From Alistipes sp. CHKCI003 (lineage in GTDB: Bacteria; Bacteroidota; Bacteroidia; Bacteroidales; Rikenellaceae), in NCBI RefSeq assembly GCF_900021155.1, contig NZ_FCNT01000075.1, positions 45,995-109,994 of the forward strand: a stretch of DNA of 64,000 nt. The letters are read 5' to 3'. How positions within the stretch are numbered: position 1 is the first letter of the stretch; every line of letters starts with the position of its first letter. The translations under genes were made by a program, and so were the position numbers. This document shows positions 44,759 to 54,174 of the stretch, piece by piece. Under the pieces are notes generated by a model that saw nothing but the letters and a program-made list of their open reading frames with translations, was not told where the DNA came from and made no database searches.

Positions 44759-45181
44759 TTACTTCCGCTCGTCGGAACCGCGGTAAGCATTTTCCTTGTG
44801 CTCCTCCCCGTGTTTCGAGGAATCGAGGCGATCCGAACGCTCCTGTCCCTGCCGACGGTCCTGACCCATCGAGTCGTTCCGCGACATCGACCCCTGCCGG
44901 TCGTAACGGCCCTGTTCTTCCATCCGTCCGCCGCTATTCTCCTGCGAGCCCGACTGCGGCTGCTGTCCGCGGGAAGGAGACTGTGCATCGTTCTGCGACC
45001 ACTGATTCGTCGATCGGCGGTCGTCGTAAGCGCTGCCCTGCGCACCTCCGGAGTGCATGCCGCTGTTGTCGCTGCGACTGCTGCGGTTATCCATCGGGCT
45101 GTTGTTGTTGCCCATCGAATCGTTCTGCGAGCCGTTCTTCTGTTCGCGGTTCTCGCCGTACATTTTGTTGTTGTTATCCAT
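44759..45181 (-). CDS. Hydrophilic, disordered Asn/Ser/Gln-rich protein
   Basis: 140 residues with almost no hydrophobic residues: MDNNNKMYGENREQKNGSQ at the start, repeated NDSMG (residues ~20-24 and again near 101-105), GQQPQSGSQENSGGR and a charged tail. No signal peptide or known domain. Such composition is typical of stress-linked disordered proteins; it could protect macromolecules or be a spurious but expressed frame. Its A+T-rich upstream region, clear ATG and strong palindromic terminator support a real gene. It lies upstream of the manganese catalase on the same strand. Confidence 0.65.
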   Translation of the reverse strand: MDNNNKMYGENREQKNGSQNDSMGNNNSPMDNRSSRSDNSGMHSGGAQGSAYDDRRSTNQWSQNDAQSPSRGQQPQSGSQENSGGRMEEQGRYDRQGSMSRNDSMGQDRRQGQERSDRLDSSKHGEEHKENAYRGSDERK

Positions 45182-45690
45182 AATCGAAATTTTTAATGAT
45201 TACACCGCGAGAGATACAAATAGCGTACGAAACCGGCCTTTTCTACTATATTTTTTTTCTCGGTCCGCTAAATGCCTCGCTTGGCGTACCTCCGGCAGCC
45301 CACTCCGGCCGATGCACGATGCGCGGCGGGCAACCGCGAAACCAGAAACGCCCGAAATCCGACGGCACAGCGGCAAACGGAGACTGCACCTGCTCCAAAG
45401 AAAACCGCCGCGACCCGAAAGATCGCAACGGTATTCGGGAGCCCGCGGTTCGGGCAATGCAGCGATTTCCACATACTCGCCCATCGCTCCTCCTCGGTCA
45501 GGTTCCACGCGCCCCGGTCCCGAAGTCCGGTTTTACTCGTTAGCGTCCTATTTCGGGCTCCCCGATATTCGGCACAACGAGGCACGCTCCGCCCTGTCCG
45601 AGCGCAGCGATGTCCGGCAATGCGATTTTCGCACAGGTCCCGATCATCGTACGAATTATCCAAATATCGCCGGCCGTAATGCAGAAGGGA

Positions 45691-45699
45691 GGGGGGGGG
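45691..45699 (+). repeat. Intergenic G9 tract
   Basis: Nine consecutive G in a GA-rich context (AGGGA then G9 then AGG). Confidence 0.95.
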
Positions 45700-46068
45700 A
45701 GGCTGCCGGCACGGAGAATCCGGCAGAGGATACCGCTTCCGCACCGCCAGACTCCGGCAAAAGACCTGCCGCTCCAGTCCGCACCGGAATCCGCGCGGCC
45801 TCCGAAATCCACCCGCCTCCCGGCATGCAGCCCCGAGCTCCGGAATCCGTCCAGCTTCTTGCTACCGCTGTACCCGCCGTCCGTCTCGAAGCTCGGACGC
45901 ACACAAGCTCGTTCGAAAAACACATTCGCAGCCGCCGTTCCCGAACTTTCGCCCGATTCACAAAACCTGAACAGATTCCGGGCGGCACTCCTCGTCCGCC
46001 CCTGCAAACGATTTCGACCGACAGCCGGATCGTCATCCGGACCGGCTGACCGAACATCCCCCGGCACA

Positions 46069-46113
46069 TAAATAGCGCTTATGCGGATGCAGCGTCCGCA
46101 TAAGCGCTATTTA
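46069..46113 (-). terminator. Terminator of the purine operon (after folD)
   Basis: A 19-bp perfect stem (TAAATAGCGCTTATGCGGA and complement) with loop TGCAGCG, 20 bases past the folD stop. The outer A/T pairs give a short U-run on the minus strand. Confidence 0.88.
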
Positions 46114-46133
46114 CGAATAAAGAGAGGGGGGCT

Positions 46134-46982
46134 TTACTTCATTTTACGCAGGAAACATTCGATCGTATTTTCCATCAGACAGGCGATCGTCATCGGTCCG
46201 ACGCCGCCCGGAACGGGCGTGATGAGCGACGCCTTGGGCTCCACAGCCGCGAAATCGACGTCGCCGCACAGTTTCCCCGTCCCGGGATCGCGGTTGACCC
46301 CCACGTCGATCACGACCGTGCCTTCCGAGACCATGTCGCCCGTTATGAATTTCGGACGGCCGATGGCCACCACCAGAATTTCGGCATTGCGCGTAACCTC
46401 CCCGAGATTTCTCGTCCGGCTGTGGGTTACGGTTACGGTGGCATTCTCGTCCAGCAGCAGCTTCGCCACCGGCAGCCCCACGATGTTGCTGCGGCCGACC
46501 ACGACGGCGCGCTTGCCCTGAAGCTCCACGCCGGAGGCTTTGAGCAGCTTGATGATTCCCTTCGGCGTGCAGGGCAGCGAACAGGGCTGCTTCATCCAGA
46601 GCGCCGCCACATTCAGCGGATGGAATCCGTCCACGTCCTTCTCCTTGCGGATCGCCGCGATCACGCGATCCTCGTCGATGTGTTCGGGCAGGGGCAGCTG
46701 CACGAGAATTCCGTCGACGCCCTCGTCGTCGTTGAGCGTTTCGATGACCTGCAAGATCTCCTCCTCCGTGGCCGCGGCCGGACGGCGGATCGTAGTGTTG
46801 CGGATGCCCACTGCATCGCACGCCTTGGCCTTGCCCGTAACGTAGGAGACGCTTCCGGCATCTTCGCCCACGAGCAGCACCGCCAGATGGGGTGCGCGTC
46901 CGTATTTTTTCTCCAATTCGGCGACCTCGGCCGCCATATCGGCCTTCATTTTGGCCGACAAATCTTTACCGCTGATAATCAT
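46134..46982 (-). CDS. folD: Methylenetetrahydrofolate dehydrogenase / methenyltetrahydrofolate cyclohydrolase
   Basis: 282 residues, full length. It interconverts methylene-, methenyl- and 10-formyl-tetrahydrofolate; 10-formyl-THF is the donor used by PurN and PurH, whose genes lie just upstream. Catalytic segment SYVTGKAKAC with Y47 and K51 (E. coli Y52/K56), substrate loop VQLPLPEH, Rossmann VVVGRSNIVGLPVAKLLL and the signature PVPGGVGPMT are all present. It is the last gene of the purine operon, 13 bases after purD, and is followed by a strong terminator. Confidence 0.97.
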   Translation of the reverse strand: MIISGKDLSAKMKADMAAEVAELEKKYGRAPHLAVLLVGEDAGSVSYVTGKAKACDAVGIRNTTIRRPAAATEEEILQVIETLNDDEGVDGILVQLPLPEHIDEDRVIAAIRKEKDVDGFHPLNVAALWMKQPCSLPCTPKGIIKLLKASGVELQGKRAVVVGRSNIVGLPVAKLLLDENATVTVTHSRTRNLGEVTRNAEILVVAIGRPKFITGDMVSEGTVVIDVGVNRDPGTGKLCGDVDFAAVEPKASLITPVPGGVGPMTIACLMENTIECFLRKMK

Positions 46983-46995
46983 AGCTTACAAAAAC

Positions 46996-48252
46996 TCATT
47001 TCTCTTCCTTGTCAAATACATAGTGGCCGATGTCGGAGCGGTGGAAAAGATTGCCGCAGCCGATTTTCCCGACGCTCGCCAAGGCCCGCCGGCGCGCTTC
47101 GGCGAGCGTGGCACCCCGCCCCACGACGAACAGCACGCGGCCGCCCGCGGTGAGGATGCGTTCGCCGTCTGCCTTCGTACCCATGTGGTAGACCGCTCCC
47201 GCGACTTCGTCCAGTCCCGCGATCTCCCACCCTTTTTCGTAGGCACCGGGATAGCCTTTCGATGCCAGCACGATACCCAGCGCAGCTCGGTCGTCCCACT
47301 CGATCCGCACGTCGCGGCCGTCGGCCACGGCGCAGCAGACCTCCGCGAGGTCCGTCTTCATGCGGGGCAGCACCACCTCCGTCTCGGGATCGCCGAAACG
47401 GGCGTTGAATTCGATCACCTTGATTCCGTCCGGCGTCTTCATCAGACCGCCGTAGAGTACCCCCGTGAAAGGACACCCCTCGTCGACCATCGCATCGGCC
47501 GCACGCTGCATGATCCGCTCCAGCGCATAGGCTTCGTCCTCCTTCGTGATGAACGGAAGCGGCGAATAGGCGCCCATGCCGCCCGTATTGGGACCCTCGT
47601 CGCCGTCGAAAGCCCGTTTGTGGTCCTGCGCCAGCACCATCGGGAAGACCTTGCGTCCCGAGACGAAACACATGAACGAGAACTCGGGCCCCGTGAGAAA
47701 CTCCTCGACGACGACCTTGCCCCGGCCGAACCTGTCGTCGAGAAGCATGTCCCTCAACGCCGCTTCGGCCTCGGACAACGTCCGCGCCACGACCACCCCT
47801 TTTCCGGCGGCCAACCCGTCGTACTTCAGCACGACCGGCAGCGGACGCGACCCGACATAAGCCAGCGCTTCGGCATAATCCGCGAATGTCTCGTAGGCCG
47901 CCGTCGGAATACCGTATTTCACCATCAGCTTCTTGGCGAACTCCTTGCTCGACTCGATGCGCGCAGCAGCTTTCGTAGGACCGAAAATACGCAGCCCCGC
48001 CGCACGGAACGCATCCGCGACACCGGCGGCCAAGGCCGCCTCGGGCCCGACGATCGTCAGTCCGACACCCCGCAGCGCCGCGAAGTCGCGCAGTTTCTCC
48101 ACCTCGGTCTCCCGAATCGCCACGCACTCGGCCTGCCGCGCGATACCCGCATTGCCCGGAGCGCAATAGATCTTCCCGACCCGCGGCGAGCGCGCGAGCG
48201 CGTCGACGATCGCATGTTCGCGGCCTCCGCCGCCGATAACCAGCACCTTCAT
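46996..48252 (-). CDS. purD: Phosphoribosylamine--glycine ligase (GARS)
   Basis: 418 residues from MKVLVIGGGGREHAIVDAL. Second step of purine synthesis: joins glycine to 5-phosphoribosylamine with ATP. ATP-grasp features: N-domain GGGGREHA, VLKYDGLAAGKGVVVA, VVVEEFLTGPEFSFMCF, AQDHKRAFDGDEGPNTGGMGAYSP in pieces, and FNARFGDPETE for metal binding. The long frame upstream of 48252 is a purH shadow. It starts seven bases after purH. Confidence 0.97.
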   Translation of the reverse strand: MKVLVIGGGGREHAIVDALARSPRVGKIYCAPGNAGIARQAECVAIRETEVEKLRDFAALRGVGLTIVGPEAALAAGVADAFRAAGLRIFGPTKAAARIESSKEFAKKLMVKYGIPTAAYETFADYAEALAYVGSRPLPVVLKYDGLAAGKGVVVARTLSEAEAALRDMLLDDRFGRGKVVVEEFLTGPEFSFMCFVSGRKVFPMVLAQDHKRAFDGDEGPNTGGMGAYSPLPFITKEDEAYALERIMQRAADAMVDEGCPFTGVLYGGLMKTPDGIKVIEFNARFGDPETEVVLPRMKTDLAEVCCAVADGRDVRIEWDDRAALGIVLASKGYPGAYEKGWEIAGLDEVAGAVYHMGTKADGERILTAGGRVLFVVGRGATLAEARRRALASVGKIGCGNLFHRSDIGHYVFDKEEK

Positions 48253-48259
48253 ACCGCGA

Positions 48260-49789
48260 TCAATGTTTGAAATGACGTTCTCCCGTGAACAACATGGCGA
48301 TCCCAAGTTCGTCGGCCTTGCGGATTGAATCCTCGTCGCGGACCGAACCGCCGGGCTGAACGATAGCCGCAACGCCGTACTGCGCGGCGAGCGCGACCGT
48401 ATCGTCGAAGGGGAAGAAACCGTCCGACGCCAGCACGATCCCCTCCGTCGCACCTGCGGCACGGGCCTGCTTCAGTGCGATTTCGGCCGAGCCGACACGG
48501 TTCATCTGGCCTGCGCCGACACCCACCGTACAGCCGTTCTTCACGGCCGCCAGCGCGTTCGACTTGACATGCTTCACGATCCGCCAACCGAACTCCAAAT
48601 CGGCCATCTGCTTCGGCGAAGGACGCTTCTTCGTAACACACATATCGGCCGTCAGCGCCCGGGTCTCGATGTCCAGCTCCTGCACCAGCAGTCCTCCGTT
48701 CACGCTGACGTATTGCATCGGACGCACCTCCGAAGGCTCCATCCACACCTCCAAAAGACGCAGATTCTTTTTCGTGCAGAGCACTTCGAGCGCCCCCTCT
48801 TCGAACTTCGGCGCCATGACGATCTCCAAAAAGACGGACTTCATCCGCTCCGCCGCCTCGCGCGTTACGGGGCGGTTCGTCGCCACGATACCGCCGAAGA
48901 TCGAGACTTTGTCCGCCTCGTAGGCCTTCGTCCACGCCTCGACGACGTCCCGGCCCGTCGCGGCGCCGCAGGGATTCATGTGCTTCAGCCCCACGCAGAA
49001 CGGCTCGTCGAACTCGCGCACGATGTTCAACGCGGCGTTCGCATCCTGAATATTGTTGTAGGAGAGCTCCTTGCCGTGGAGCTGACGGGCGAAAGCCAGC
49101 GAATAGGGCACCTCCGCCCCTTCGCGGTAGAACTTCGCGCTCTGGTGCGGATTCTCGCCGTAGCGCAGCGGCTGCACGAGGTCGAATTCGAGAAACAGCT
49201 TCTCGCCGAGCCCCGCCTGCCGGCGCATGTAAGCGGCGATCGCAATATCGTATTCGGCCGTATGGGTGTAGGCCTTGGCCGAGAGTTTCAGCCGCGTCTC
49301 GCGCAGCGTGCCGCCCGTGCGGCGGATCTCGTCGAGCACCTGCCCGTAGTCGGCCGGATCGCACACCACCGTAACGTCGGCCCAGTTCTTCGCCGCGCTG
49401 CGCAGCATCGAAGGACCGCCGATGTCGACGTTCTCGATCGCATCCTCCATCCGCACGTCCGGCCGGGCGATCGTCTCGCGGAACGGATAGAGATTCACGC
49501 AGATCAGGTCGATGTATTCGATGCCGTTGTCCGCCAACGCCTTGACATGACCGGGATCGTCGCGGCGGGCCAGCAGGCCGCCGTGTACCGCAGGATGCAG
49601 GGTCTTCACACGGCCGTCGCAAATCTCGGGGAAGCCCGTAATGTCGCTGATGTTGAGTGTCTCCACGCCTGCGTCGTGCAGGAGTTTCTGCGTACCGCCC
49701 GTGGCGATCACCTCCCAGCCGAGGGCCCGCAAACCGCGTGCGAATTCCACCACACCCGTCTTGTCGCTTACGCTTATCAATGCTCTCAT
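48260..49789 (-). CDS. purH: AICAR formyltransferase / IMP cyclohydrolase
   Basis: 509 residues from MRALISVSDKTGVVEFARGL; an upstream in-frame ATG is ignored because the IMPCH domain starts with this segment. The N-terminal MGS-like IMP cyclohydrolase domain (IATGGTQKLL, GGLLARRDD) is followed by the AICAR transformylase domain with GENPHQSA, NNIQDANAA and GLKHMNPCGAA, and a C-terminal RVGSAEIALKQA and SDGFFPFDDTV. It performs the last two steps to IMP, using 10-formyl-THF from FolD. It is preceded by a 388-base spacer that may hold an internal promoter. Confidence 0.97.
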   Translation of the reverse strand: MRALISVSDKTGVVEFARGLRALGWEVIATGGTQKLLHDAGVETLNISDITGFPEICDGRVKTLHPAVHGGLLARRDDPGHVKALADNGIEYIDLICVNLYPFRETIARPDVRMEDAIENVDIGGPSMLRSAAKNWADVTVVCDPADYGQVLDEIRRTGGTLRETRLKLSAKAYTHTAEYDIAIAAYMRRQAGLGEKLFLEFDLVQPLRYGENPHQSAKFYREGAEVPYSLAFARQLHGKELSYNNIQDANAALNIVREFDEPFCVGLKHMNPCGAATGRDVVEAWTKAYEADKVSIFGGIVATNRPVTREAAERMKSVFLEIVMAPKFEEGALEVLCTKKNLRLLEVWMEPSEVRPMQYVSVNGGLLVQELDIETRALTADMCVTKKRPSPKQMADLEFGWRIVKHVKSNALAAVKNGCTVGVGAGQMNRVGSAEIALKQARAAGATEGIVLASDGFFPFDDTVALAAQYGVAAIVQPGGSVRDEDSIRKADELGIAMLFTGERHFKH

Positions 49790-50177
49790 CGTCTTTCTGT
49801 TATATGTAATTTTCGCTGTTTTCAATGATATTCGTCGCACTGTCTGTTTTTCGGAACGCCGCTAAACCGCATGGCTTTGCGCCCCTTCCCCACACACGGA
49901 CGAGCATGCAGCCCCTTCGTTCGGCACGATCCCGCCCCGTCGACCGGCACCGCGAAAACGCCCCCTCCGCCGGCCGGTTCTGCAAACTCCTCTTGCAAAA
50001 TGAACCCCAAGGCCCCGTTGGCAAGTCGCGCCGGCGGAAATTCCGTCCTCGGCCGACCGAACCCCGCGCCCTTCCCTTGCGACGTCCGAATCCGGGAAGG
50101 CACCCTCCCGCCGTCCGTTTCGAAAAACCATCCGGAGGGCGACCGATCCGTTCCGCCCGCACGCCTCGCCGCGGCAT
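49790..50177. other. Spacer between purN and purH
   Basis: 388 bases. The ~45 bases nearest purH are A+T-rich (TTATATGTAATTTTCGC), a possible promoter region, but no exact TAnnTTTG box is seen. The rest is G+C-rich with no recognisable gene or strong hairpin. Confidence 0.6.
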
Positions 50178-50744
50178 TTACTCCGCGGTCAGCAGCCGAC
50201 GGATCGTCTCGACGTAGAGCGGATGCTCCACGGCATGTATCATGGCCTCCAGCTCGTCCGGGTCCGAACCTTCGTAGGGGAATGCCCGCTGGGCGATGAT
50301 CCGCCCCCCGTCGATCGAGGCATCGACATAGTGGATCGTAACGCCGAAGACCTTCACTCCGTAATCGAACGCATCGCGGATGGCATGCGCCCCCTTGAAC
50401 GCGGGCAGCAGCGCCGGATGGATGTTCACGATCCGCCCCCCGTAGGCGCCGAGCAGCACCTCGCCGCAGAGGCGCATGTAGCCCGCGAGGCAAACCAGAT
50501 CGACCCCCGCGGCATCGAGCCGCCGCACGATCTCGCGTTCGTAATCCGTTTTCGAAGCGTATTGTTTCGGATCGAACGCGAAACACTCGACCCTGTGATC
50601 CGCAGCCCGCCGCACGACCCGCGCCGCAGGCTTGTCGCACACCGCGAGCGCCACCTCGGCGGGGATTTCGCCCCGCTCGCAGGCCGAGACGATCGCTTCG
50701 AAGTTCGATCCGCTGCCGCTGGCGAATACCGCAAGCCGTTTCAT
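50178..50744 (-). CDS. purN: Phosphoribosylglycinamide formyltransferase (folate-dependent)
   Basis: 188 residues from MKRLAVFASGSGSNFEAI. Third step: formylates GAR using 10-formyl-THF. The phosphate loop GSGSN, the catalytic N107 and H109 in VNIHPALLPAFKGAHA and D145 in SIDGGRIIAQ match the E. coli triad. It begins four bases after the purM stop, so the two are translationally coupled. Confidence 0.96.
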   Translation of the reverse strand: MKRLAVFASGSGSNFEAIVSACERGEIPAEVALAVCDKPAARVVRRAADHRVECFAFDPKQYASKTDYEREIVRRLDAAGVDLVCLAGYMRLCGEVLLGAYGGRIVNIHPALLPAFKGAHAIRDAFDYGVKVFGVTIHYVDASIDGGRIIAQRAFPYEGSDPDELEAMIHAVEHPLYVETIRRLLTAE

Positions 50745-50748
50745 ACGC

Positions 50749-51774
50749 CTACTCGATAACGACACCCTCGGTGTCCGTTACGCGGCCGATCACCGCGGCG
50801 CGTTCGCCCTGCGCCGCGAGCAGCTCGATCGCCAGCGGCGCCTCGGACGCATCGAGCGCGATGACCATGCCGATGCCCATGTTGAAGATGTTGAACATCT
50901 CGCGGTGAGGCACCCGGCCGTATTTTTCGAGAAAGGCGAAGACGGGCAGAATTTCCCACGACCCCTCGTCGATCCGGATGCCCTGCCCTTCGCGGAGGAT
51001 GCGGGGAATGTTCTCGTCGAAGCCGCCGCCCGTGATATGGCTGATGCCGTGCACGTCGCAGCGGCGGATCACCTCCAACACCGGCTTCACATAGATCCGC
51101 GTCGGCGTGAGCAGCTCTTCGCCCAGCATCTTCTGCGACAGCTCGGGATAGACCTTGCGCAGATCGAGGCCGTTGTCGTCGACGATCTTGCGCACGAGAC
51201 TGAACCCGTTGGAGTGCACGCCGCTCGACGCGATGCCCACCAACACGTCGCCGACCCGCACCTTCGACCCGTCGATGAGCCGCGACTTCTCGACCACGCC
51301 GACCGTGAAGCCCGCGATGTCGTACTCGCCCTCGGCGTACATGCCCGGCATCTCGGCCGTCTCGCCGCCCACGAGCGCACAGCCCGCCTGCCGGCACCCC
51401 TCGGCCACGCCCGCCACGATCGCCTCGATCTTGCGGGGTTCGTTGCGGCCCACGGCCACATAATCGAGGAACACCAGCGGCTCGGCGCCCTGCGCCAGCA
51501 CGTCGTTCACGCACATCGCCACGGCGTCGATCCCGATCGTGTCGTGCTTGTCCACGGCGAAAGCCAGTTTCAGTTTGGTCCCCACTCCGTCGGTGCCGCT
51601 CACCAGCACGGGCTCCTTCACCCCGAGCGCCGAAAGATCGAACATTCCTCCGAACGCCCCGATATTGCCCATCACGCCGAGGCGCGAAGTCGATGCCACG
51701 TGTTTCTTGATCCGCCGCACCACTTCGTATCCGGCTTCGAGATTCACGCCGGCCTTTTCATAACTTTGTGCCAT
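50749..51774 (-). CDS. purM: Phosphoribosylformylglycinamidine cyclo-ligase (AIR synthetase)
   Basis: 341 residues from [19 protein letters not shown]. Fifth step: closes the imidazole ring of AIR with ATP. Conserved segments: [71 protein letters not shown] and [10 protein letters not shown]. Length is normal. Upstream lies a 236-base spacer with dispersed-repeat copy D. Confidence 0.97.
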   Translation of the reverse strand: MAQSYEKAGVNLEAGYEVVRRIKKHVASTSRLGVMGNIGAFGGMFDLSALGVKEPVLVSGTDGVGTKLKLAFAVDKHDTIGIDAVAMCVNDVLAQGAEPLVFLDYVAVGRNEPRKIEAIVAGVAEGCRQAGCALVGGETAEMPGMYAEGEYDIAGFTVGVVEKSRLIDGSKVRVGDVLVGIASSGVHSNGFSLVRKIVDDNGLDLRKVYPELSQKMLGEELLTPTRIYVKPVLEVIRRCDVHGISHITGGGFDENIPRILREGQGIRIDEGSWEILPVFAFLEKYGRVPHREMFNIFNMGIGMVIALDASEAPLAIELLAAQGERAAVIGRVTDTEGVVIE

Positions 51775-51810
51775 ATAAATCTTCTCCTTTAATCGTTCGT
51801 TTTTTGCAAT

Positions 51811-51868
51811 CGTTTCCCGCCTCGGCAAGCCCGAGTAAACTCGGATTGCACTCGGCTTACCGAAAACG
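51811..51868 (-). repeat. Dispersed inverted-end repeat, copy D
   Basis: 58 bases, CGTTTCCCGCCTCGGCAAG to CACTCGGCTTACCGAAAACG, in the purF-purM spacer. Its reverse complement aligns well with copy A at 25979. Confidence 0.8.
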
Positions 51869-52010
51869 TCGGATTTCTTTCGTCCGCCCCCGCGCAGCCG
51901 GATAAGATCCGGTCGCGCGCCCGGCCCGACGAGGCGTCTCCTACCAGCGCCCGGCCGTCTTCTTCCGGCCGTCGAACCGGCTCCGCTGTGCGCAGCCGCT
52001 CCGTCCGCCC

Positions 52011-53426
52011 TCAGAATTTGCCGTCCTTGTTGGCCTCCTCGATGCTCTGGTAGAGCGCCGTCGGGTACCGGCCCGTGAAGCAGGCCAGACACAATTCGCT
52101 CCGGCCGCCGGCGCGGAACAACGCCTCCTGCGACAGGAAGGCCAGCGTGTCGCAGCCGATCAGCGCGCGCACCTCGCCGAGCTCCTTGCGCGCGCAGAGC
52201 AACTCTTCGTAGGTCGAGGTGTCCACACCGTAGAAACAGGGATTCTTGATCGGAGGACTTGCGATGCGCAGATGCACCTCCGTCGCCCCGGCCTCCCGGA
52301 GCATCGCAACGATGCGGCGCGAGGTCGTGCCGCGCACCACCGAATCGTCGATCAGGATCACCCGCCGGCCGCGCACGAGCGAACGCACGGGCGAGAGTTT
52401 CATCCGCACGCCCTTTTCGCGCAACTCCTGCGACGGCTGGATGAAGGTGCGGCCGATGTACTTGTTCTTGATGAGCCCCATTTCATAGGGCAGTCCGCTG
52501 GCCTCGGCGTACCCCATCGCGGCGCTGAGGCTCGAATCGGGCACCCCCACCACGATGTCCGCCTCGACGTGCGACTCCTCGTAGAGCAGACGGCCCGTCT
52601 CCTTGCGGAAGGCGTGGACGTTGCATCCCTCGATGTCGCTGTCGGGACGTGCGAAGTAGATATACTCCATCGCGCACATCTCGTGGCGCTTGTACATCGA
52701 ATAGTCGGTGCTCCGCAGTCCGTGGCGGTCGATCGTTACGATCTCCCCGGGCTCGACGTCGCGCACGAACTCCGCGCCCATCACCTCGAATGCGCAGGTC
52801 TCGCTGCTCACCACATAGCCGTCGCCGAGCCGCCCGATCGACAGCGGACGCAACCCGTATTTGTCGCGGCAGGCATAGATGCGGTTGGCGGTCATGACCA
52901 GAAACGCGAAAGCCCCTTCGAGCATGTTCAGCGCGTCGATGATGGCATAGATGCGCGGGCGTGTATGATTGCGGGTCTCCTTCTTGATGAGGTGGGCCAG
53001 AATCTCGCTGTCCGACGAGGATTGGAACAGACTGCCCTTGTTTTCGAGGTAGGTGCGCAACCGGGCCGAATTCACGATATTGCCGTTGTGCGCCAGCGCG
53101 AAGTCGCCCGAATTGTGGCGGAACAGAAACGGCTGCACGTTCTCGATGCCGCCGCCTCCCGTTGTGGAATAGCGCACATGACCGATGGCCATGTCGCCCC
53201 TGAGCGTGCGGAGCGCTTCCTCCTCGAAGACCTCCGTAACGAGCCCTTCGCCCTTGATGCGGCGGAAAACTCCGTCGTCCACGCTCACGATGCCGGCTCC
53301 CTCCTGTCCGCGGTGCTGCAAGGCATGCAGGCCGTAGTAGGCGAGCGAGGCGGCGTCCGGCACCCCGTAGACGCCGAACACCCCGCACTCCTCGTGCAGT
53401 TCGCGGTCTCGAATCAACTCCGTCAT
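52011..53426 (-). CDS. purF: Amidophosphoribosyltransferase
   Basis: 471 residues from [18 protein letters not shown]. Committed step: PRPP plus glutamine to phosphoribosylamine. C14 ([10 protein letters not shown]) is the Ntn-glutaminase nucleophile, exposed after removal of a 13-residue propeptide as in B. subtilis PurF. The PRTase loop is [14 protein letters not shown]. Cysteines in PIKNPCFYG and [11 protein letters not shown] fit the 4Fe-4S ligands of the Bacillus type. Feedback by purine nucleotides is expected for the family. It starts two bases after purC. Confidence 0.97.
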   Translation of the reverse strand: MTELIRDRELHEECGVFGVYGVPDAASLAYYGLHALQHRGQEGAGIVSVDDGVFRRIKGEGLVTEVFEEEALRTLRGDMAIGHVRYSTTGGGGIENVQPFLFRHNSGDFALAHNGNIVNSARLRTYLENKGSLFQSSSDSEILAHLIKKETRNHTRPRIYAIIDALNMLEGAFAFLVMTANRIYACRDKYGLRPLSIGRLGDGYVVSSETCAFEVMGAEFVRDVEPGEIVTIDRHGLRSTDYSMYKRHEMCAMEYIYFARPDSDIEGCNVHAFRKETGRLLYEESHVEADIVVGVPDSSLSAAMGYAEASGLPYEMGLIKNKYIGRTFIQPSQELREKGVRMKLSPVRSLVRGRRVILIDDSVVRGTTSRRIVAMLREAGATEVHLRIASPPIKNPCFYGVDTSTYEELLCARKELGEVRALIGCDTLAFLSQEALFRAGGRSELCLACFTGRYPTALYQSIEEANKDGKF

Positions 53427-53428
53427 CC

Positions 53429-54148
53429 CTAATCGTTTACGGCTTTCTGCAAACGCGCCAGAATCTCCTCGTAGGCTTCGCGCACACGGCCCAGATCGCG
53501 GCGGAAGCGGTCCTTGTCGAGTTTTTCGTTGGTGTCCATATCCCACAGGCGGCAGGTATCGGGCGACACTTCGTCCGCGAGCACGATTTCGCCGTCCGAC
53601 GTCTTGCCGAACTCGATCTTGAAGTCGATGAGATTGATGTTCATCCTGCGGAACAGCGCGACGAGCACCTCGTTGATCCGGGCCGTCATCTTATAGATAA
53701 GGTCCAGCTCCTCGTAAGTCGCGGCACCCAGCGCCACGGCATGGTGGTCGTTGATGAGCGGATCGCCCAGCTCGTCGTTCTTATAGCAGATGTCGTAGAT
53801 CACGTTCGAGGGCTTGGTGCCCTCCTCGATACCGAGGCGCTGCGCCATCGAGCCGGCGATCACGTTGCGCACGATCACCTCGAGCGGGATGATCTGCACG
53901 CGGCGGCAGACCTGTTCGCGGTCGTTGATCGTCTCGATGTAGTGGGTCGGAATGCCCGCCTTGCGGAGCTCGTGGAAAATGAGGGTCGAAATCGCGTTGT
54001 TCAGCACGCCCTTGTTGTCGATCGTAGCCTTCTTGATGTTGTTGAAAGCCGTGGCCGCATCCTTGTAGCGGATGATGATCTTGTCGGGATCGTCCGTGAG
54101 GAAAACCTGTTTCGCCTTGCCTTCGTAAAGCATTTCGAGCTGTTTCAT
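53429..54148 (-). CDS. purC: SAICAR synthetase
   Basis: 239 residues from [16 protein letters not shown]. Joins aspartate to CAIR with ATP. Motifs: [35 protein letters not shown] in pieces, [39 protein letters not shown]. The longer frame upstream is a purL shadow. It lies 26 bases after purL and two before purF. Confidence 0.97.
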   Translation of the reverse strand: MKQLEMLYEGKAKQVFLTDDPDKIIIRYKDAATAFNNIKKATIDNKGVLNNAISTLIFHELRKAGIPTHYIETINDREQVCRRVQIIPLEVIVRNVIAGSMAQRLGIEEGTKPSNVIYDICYKNDELGDPLINDHHAVALGAATYEELDLIYKMTARINEVLVALFRRMNINLIDFKIEFGKTSDGEIVLADEVSPDTCRLWDMDTNEKLDKDRFRRDLGRVREAYEEILARLQKAVND

Positions 54149-54174
54149 AGTCTGGTGTATTTTGAATATTCGTT

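Larger units (their letters stand above)
45182..46133. other. Longest gene-free stretch in the window
   Basis: 952 bases. It has an A+T-rich patch at 45182-45260 (likely the promoter of the 140-residue gene), a G9 run at 45691-45699 and the folD terminator at 46069-46113. Several frames of 100-175 codons cross it but none shows a protein-like composition or family motif. Confidence 0.65.

Noticed and set aside
45196..46067. Possible genes in the 950-base spacer before folD
   Set aside because: Frames on both strands lack conserved motifs, hydrophobic cores or good starts; they reflect G+C-rich DNA with few stops.
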